A stretch of 13,088 nt of DNA. Origin: DASRHY01 sp046765875. GTDB lineage: Bacteria; Actinomycetota; Actinomycetes; Propionibacteriales; Kribbellaceae. Numbering within the stretch: the first letter of the stretch is position 1; every line of letters begins with the position of its first letter. The notes under the pieces are model-generated. The model did no database searches, was not told the DNA's origin, and saw nothing but the letters and a program-made list of their open reading frames with translations. A program made the translations under genes and the position numbers. This document shows positions 11,924-13,088 of the stretch, piece by piece. The DNA is taken from NCBI GenBank assembly GCA_046765875.1, contig JBKPSJ010000112.1, positions 1 to 13,088 on the forward strand. Direction: 5' to 3'.

Positions 11924-12870
11924 GCCTGCGGAGGGGCCGGCGGCGGTGTCGGCTCGGTCTCGCGGCGGCGCCGGAGGAACAGCCAGACCGGCACCGCGAT
12001 CACAAGTCCGGCAACGGCGAACGGCAGCAGCGCTCCGGCAGCGGTGGCCAGCCCCTTGACCGTCGCGGTGAACGCGTCCCAGCCCGCCGACAGCCCGCCG
12101 AAGAACCCGCTGTGGTCCTTCGCGGGCGGCGGTGCCTCGCCGGGCCGGTTGAGCGTGACGCTGATGGTCGCCAGATCGGTCAGCGCGGCCAGCGCCTTCT
12201 GCCTGGCCAGCAGCGACTCGAGGTCGGCCTCGCGGCGAGTCAGCTCGGTCTCGACGCTGATCACCTCGCCGACCGTGTTCGCCCTGGCCATCAGGCTGCG
12301 CATCCGGGCGATACCGGCCCGCTGGGTGGCGACCCGGCTGTCGACGTCGACGACCTGCTCGGTCACGTCGGTGGACTCCTGCCGGACCTGCTTGACCGTG
12401 CCGTACCGCTGGAACGCGGTCATCGCGGCGTCGTACGCGTCGGTCGGCACCTTGATCACCAGGGTGGCGTGGTCGATCTTGCCGTCGTCGTCGGTGCCGG
12501 TCTCCTCGTTGGCGATCTGGCCGCCGTACCCCTTCGCGACGGTGTTGACCTGGTTGCGGGCCTGCTGGATGTTGCCCGACTCCAGCGTCAGGTAGCCGGT
12601 ACGCACGATCGCGCGGGCCAGCGACGGTTGCTGCTGCCCGTTCCCGCCGGGCTGTTTACCGGCCTGATCGGACTGGCCGTCCGCCGGCTTCGGCGCCGGT
12701 ACAGCTCCGTCGGCCACCTCGCCGCTGGAGCCGCCGGAGCCGCTGGAGCGGCTGGACGCGCTGGTACCGCCGTCACCGCTACCGCTGTCGCCACCTGAAC
12801 AGCCTGTGACCACGAACCCCGCGGTCAGGAGTGCCGCGGCCGCAGCCAGCCTCGCTCTGGTCGTGCCCAT
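11914..12870 (-). CDS. DUF4349 domain-containing lipoprotein
   Basis: A 318-residue surface protein. A signal peptide (MGTTRARLAAAAALLTAGFV) ends in the lipobox VTGC, with the lipidated cysteine at 24. A low-complexity Ser/Gly linker (about 25-81) follows, then the DUF4349 domain (about 85-295) with LARAIVRTGYLTLESGN, GGQIANEETGTDDDG, ATLVIKVPTDAYDAAM, a coiled-coil stretch (about 178-222, ISVETELTRREADLESLLARQKALA) and SVTLNRPGE. A hydrophobic segment (LLPFAVAGLVIAVPVWLFLR, about 271-290) then RRRR places the C-terminus in the cytoplasm, so it is anchored at both ends. The function of the family is unknown; envelope sensing or scaffolding is a guess. The ATG at 12870 has GAGGTG (12883-12878 on the minus strand) 7 nt upstream. 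Its 3' end overlaps the convergent peptidase gene by 10 bp. Confidence 0.92.
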   Translation of the reverse strand: MGTTRARLAAAAALLTAGFVVTGCSGGDSGSGDGGTSASSRSSGSGGSSGEVADGAVPAPKPADGQSDQAGKQPGGNGQQQPSLARAIVRTGYLTLESGNIQQARNQVNTVAKGYGGQIANEETGTDDDGKIDHATLVIKVPTDAYDAAMTAFQRYGTVKQVRQESTDVTEQVVDVDSRVATQRAGIARMRSLMARANTVGEVISVETELTRREADLESLLARQKALAALTDLATISVTLNRPGEAPPPAKDHSGFFGGLSAGWDAFTATVKGLATAAGALLPFAVAGLVIAVPVWLFLRRRRETEPTPPPAPPQAQT

Positions 12871-12903
12871 CCGGTCCCACCTCTGTCGCCGAAAAGACGC
12901 TTA

Positions 12904-12935
12904 CATCGGGGAGGACGGGCGACCGCGGCCCGATG
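12904..12935. repeat. 7-bp inverted repeat upstream of the DUF4349 gene
   Basis: CATCGGG (12904-12910) and CCCGATG (12929-12935) are reverse complements separated by 18 nt. The repeat lies 34 bp before the DUF4349 start and could be a regulator site for it, but 7-bp arms occur by chance in DNA of this composition. Confidence 0.3.
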
Positions 12936-12980
12936 TTGCGCGATCCGGATCACCGGTGCGACTCGGCTCGGACTCGGCCG

Positions 12981-13077
12981 GGTCACCGAACGCACTTCCG
13001 GGGTCACTGTCGGGCTACTTACGAGACCGGATAACATCGGTGACCGCTCAAGAAAGGCCGGGTACCGTCGGTGACCG
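12981..13077. promoter_or_regulatory. Cluster of CGGTGACCG-like palindromes
   Basis: The 10-mer TCGGTGACCG appears at 13037-13046 and again at 13068-13077, 31 bp apart (about three helical turns); its core, CGGT-G-ACCG, is palindromic. The related GGTCACCGA (complement TCGGTGACC) lies at 12981-12989, and a half-like GGTCACT at 13002-13008, 21 bp from it. A -10-like TAACAT (13032-13037) touches the first full copy. This looks like an operator array for a rightward gene, though the last two copies may also lie within its first codons. Confidence 0.4.
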
Positions 13078-13088
13078 TTTTACGGACG
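13040..13088 (+). CDS. Possible start of a rightward gene, cut by the window end
   Basis: A GTG at 13040 opens a frame to the window edge, reading VTAQERPGTVGDRFTD, which has the look of a normal actinobacterial N-terminus. A second GTG at 13071 in another frame (VTVLRT) is the rival. Neither has a clear Shine-Dalgarno site, and the TAACAT box ends only 2 nt before 13040, too close for it to drive a transcript starting there. The product cannot be told from so short a piece. Confidence 0.3.
   Translation, partial: MTAQERPGTVGDRFTD

Overview
The window is about 13 kb of very GC-rich chromosome from an actinobacterium. The signs are strong G/C preference at third codon positions, many GTG starts, and promoters with a -10 box lying 6-8 nt before the start codon (leaderless mRNAs). 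The gene mix and codon style would fit Kribbella or another Propionibacteriales genus, but that is inference; there is no rRNA or other taxonomic marker here. I see no tRNA, rRNA, CRISPR array, transposase or phage gene.

Layout, left to right. (1) 38-1416: a TIM-barrel sugar phosphate isomerase/epimerase-like protein, then a histidine phosphatase, both rightward. (2) 1417-2501: a leftward block of a NUDIX hydrolase followed by a Phd-type antitoxin and a PIN-domain (VapC) toxin; the TA pair has its own promoter buried in GTGCTAC repeats. (3) 2566-4372: a rightward pair, a PHP-domain phosphoesterase of the YciV/RNase AM type and a stand-alone PD-(D/E)XK nuclease with four cysteines for an Fe-S cluster. 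(4) 4374-5236: a disturbed stretch with a probable decayed gene, a leftward DUF4259 gene and a doubtful small ORF. (5) 5188-7021: a leftward secreted SGNH hydrolase with a C-terminal beta-sandwich-like domain, divergent from a GAF-domain protein. (6) 7038-9755: an alpha/beta hydrolase (leftward), an orphan ParA-like ATPase (rightward) and a CorA metal channel (leftward). (7) 9866-12870: a prolyl oligopeptidase (rightward) and a membrane-anchored DUF4349 lipoprotein (leftward). (8) 12871-13088: a regulatory region with repeated CGGTGACCG palindromes and what looks like the start of a further rightward gene.

Most genes are single transcription units, packed head-to-head with short shared promoters and tail-to-tail with little or no gap (three convergent pairs overlap). 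The only clear operon by spacing is antitoxin-toxin (4-bp GTGA overlap); isomerase-phosphatase and PHP-nuclease are likely co-transcribed. I do not see a dedicated multi-gene defence or biosynthetic system. The most interesting signals are regulatory: the leaderless promoter pattern, two start-proximal inverted repeats with identical 8-bp arms/11-nt spacer geometry, the vapBC operator, and the repeats at the right end. Also notable are a missing metal-ligand histidine in the first enzyme, a GQN instead of GMN motif in CorA, and a decayed gene that keeps an intact-looking leaderless promoter.
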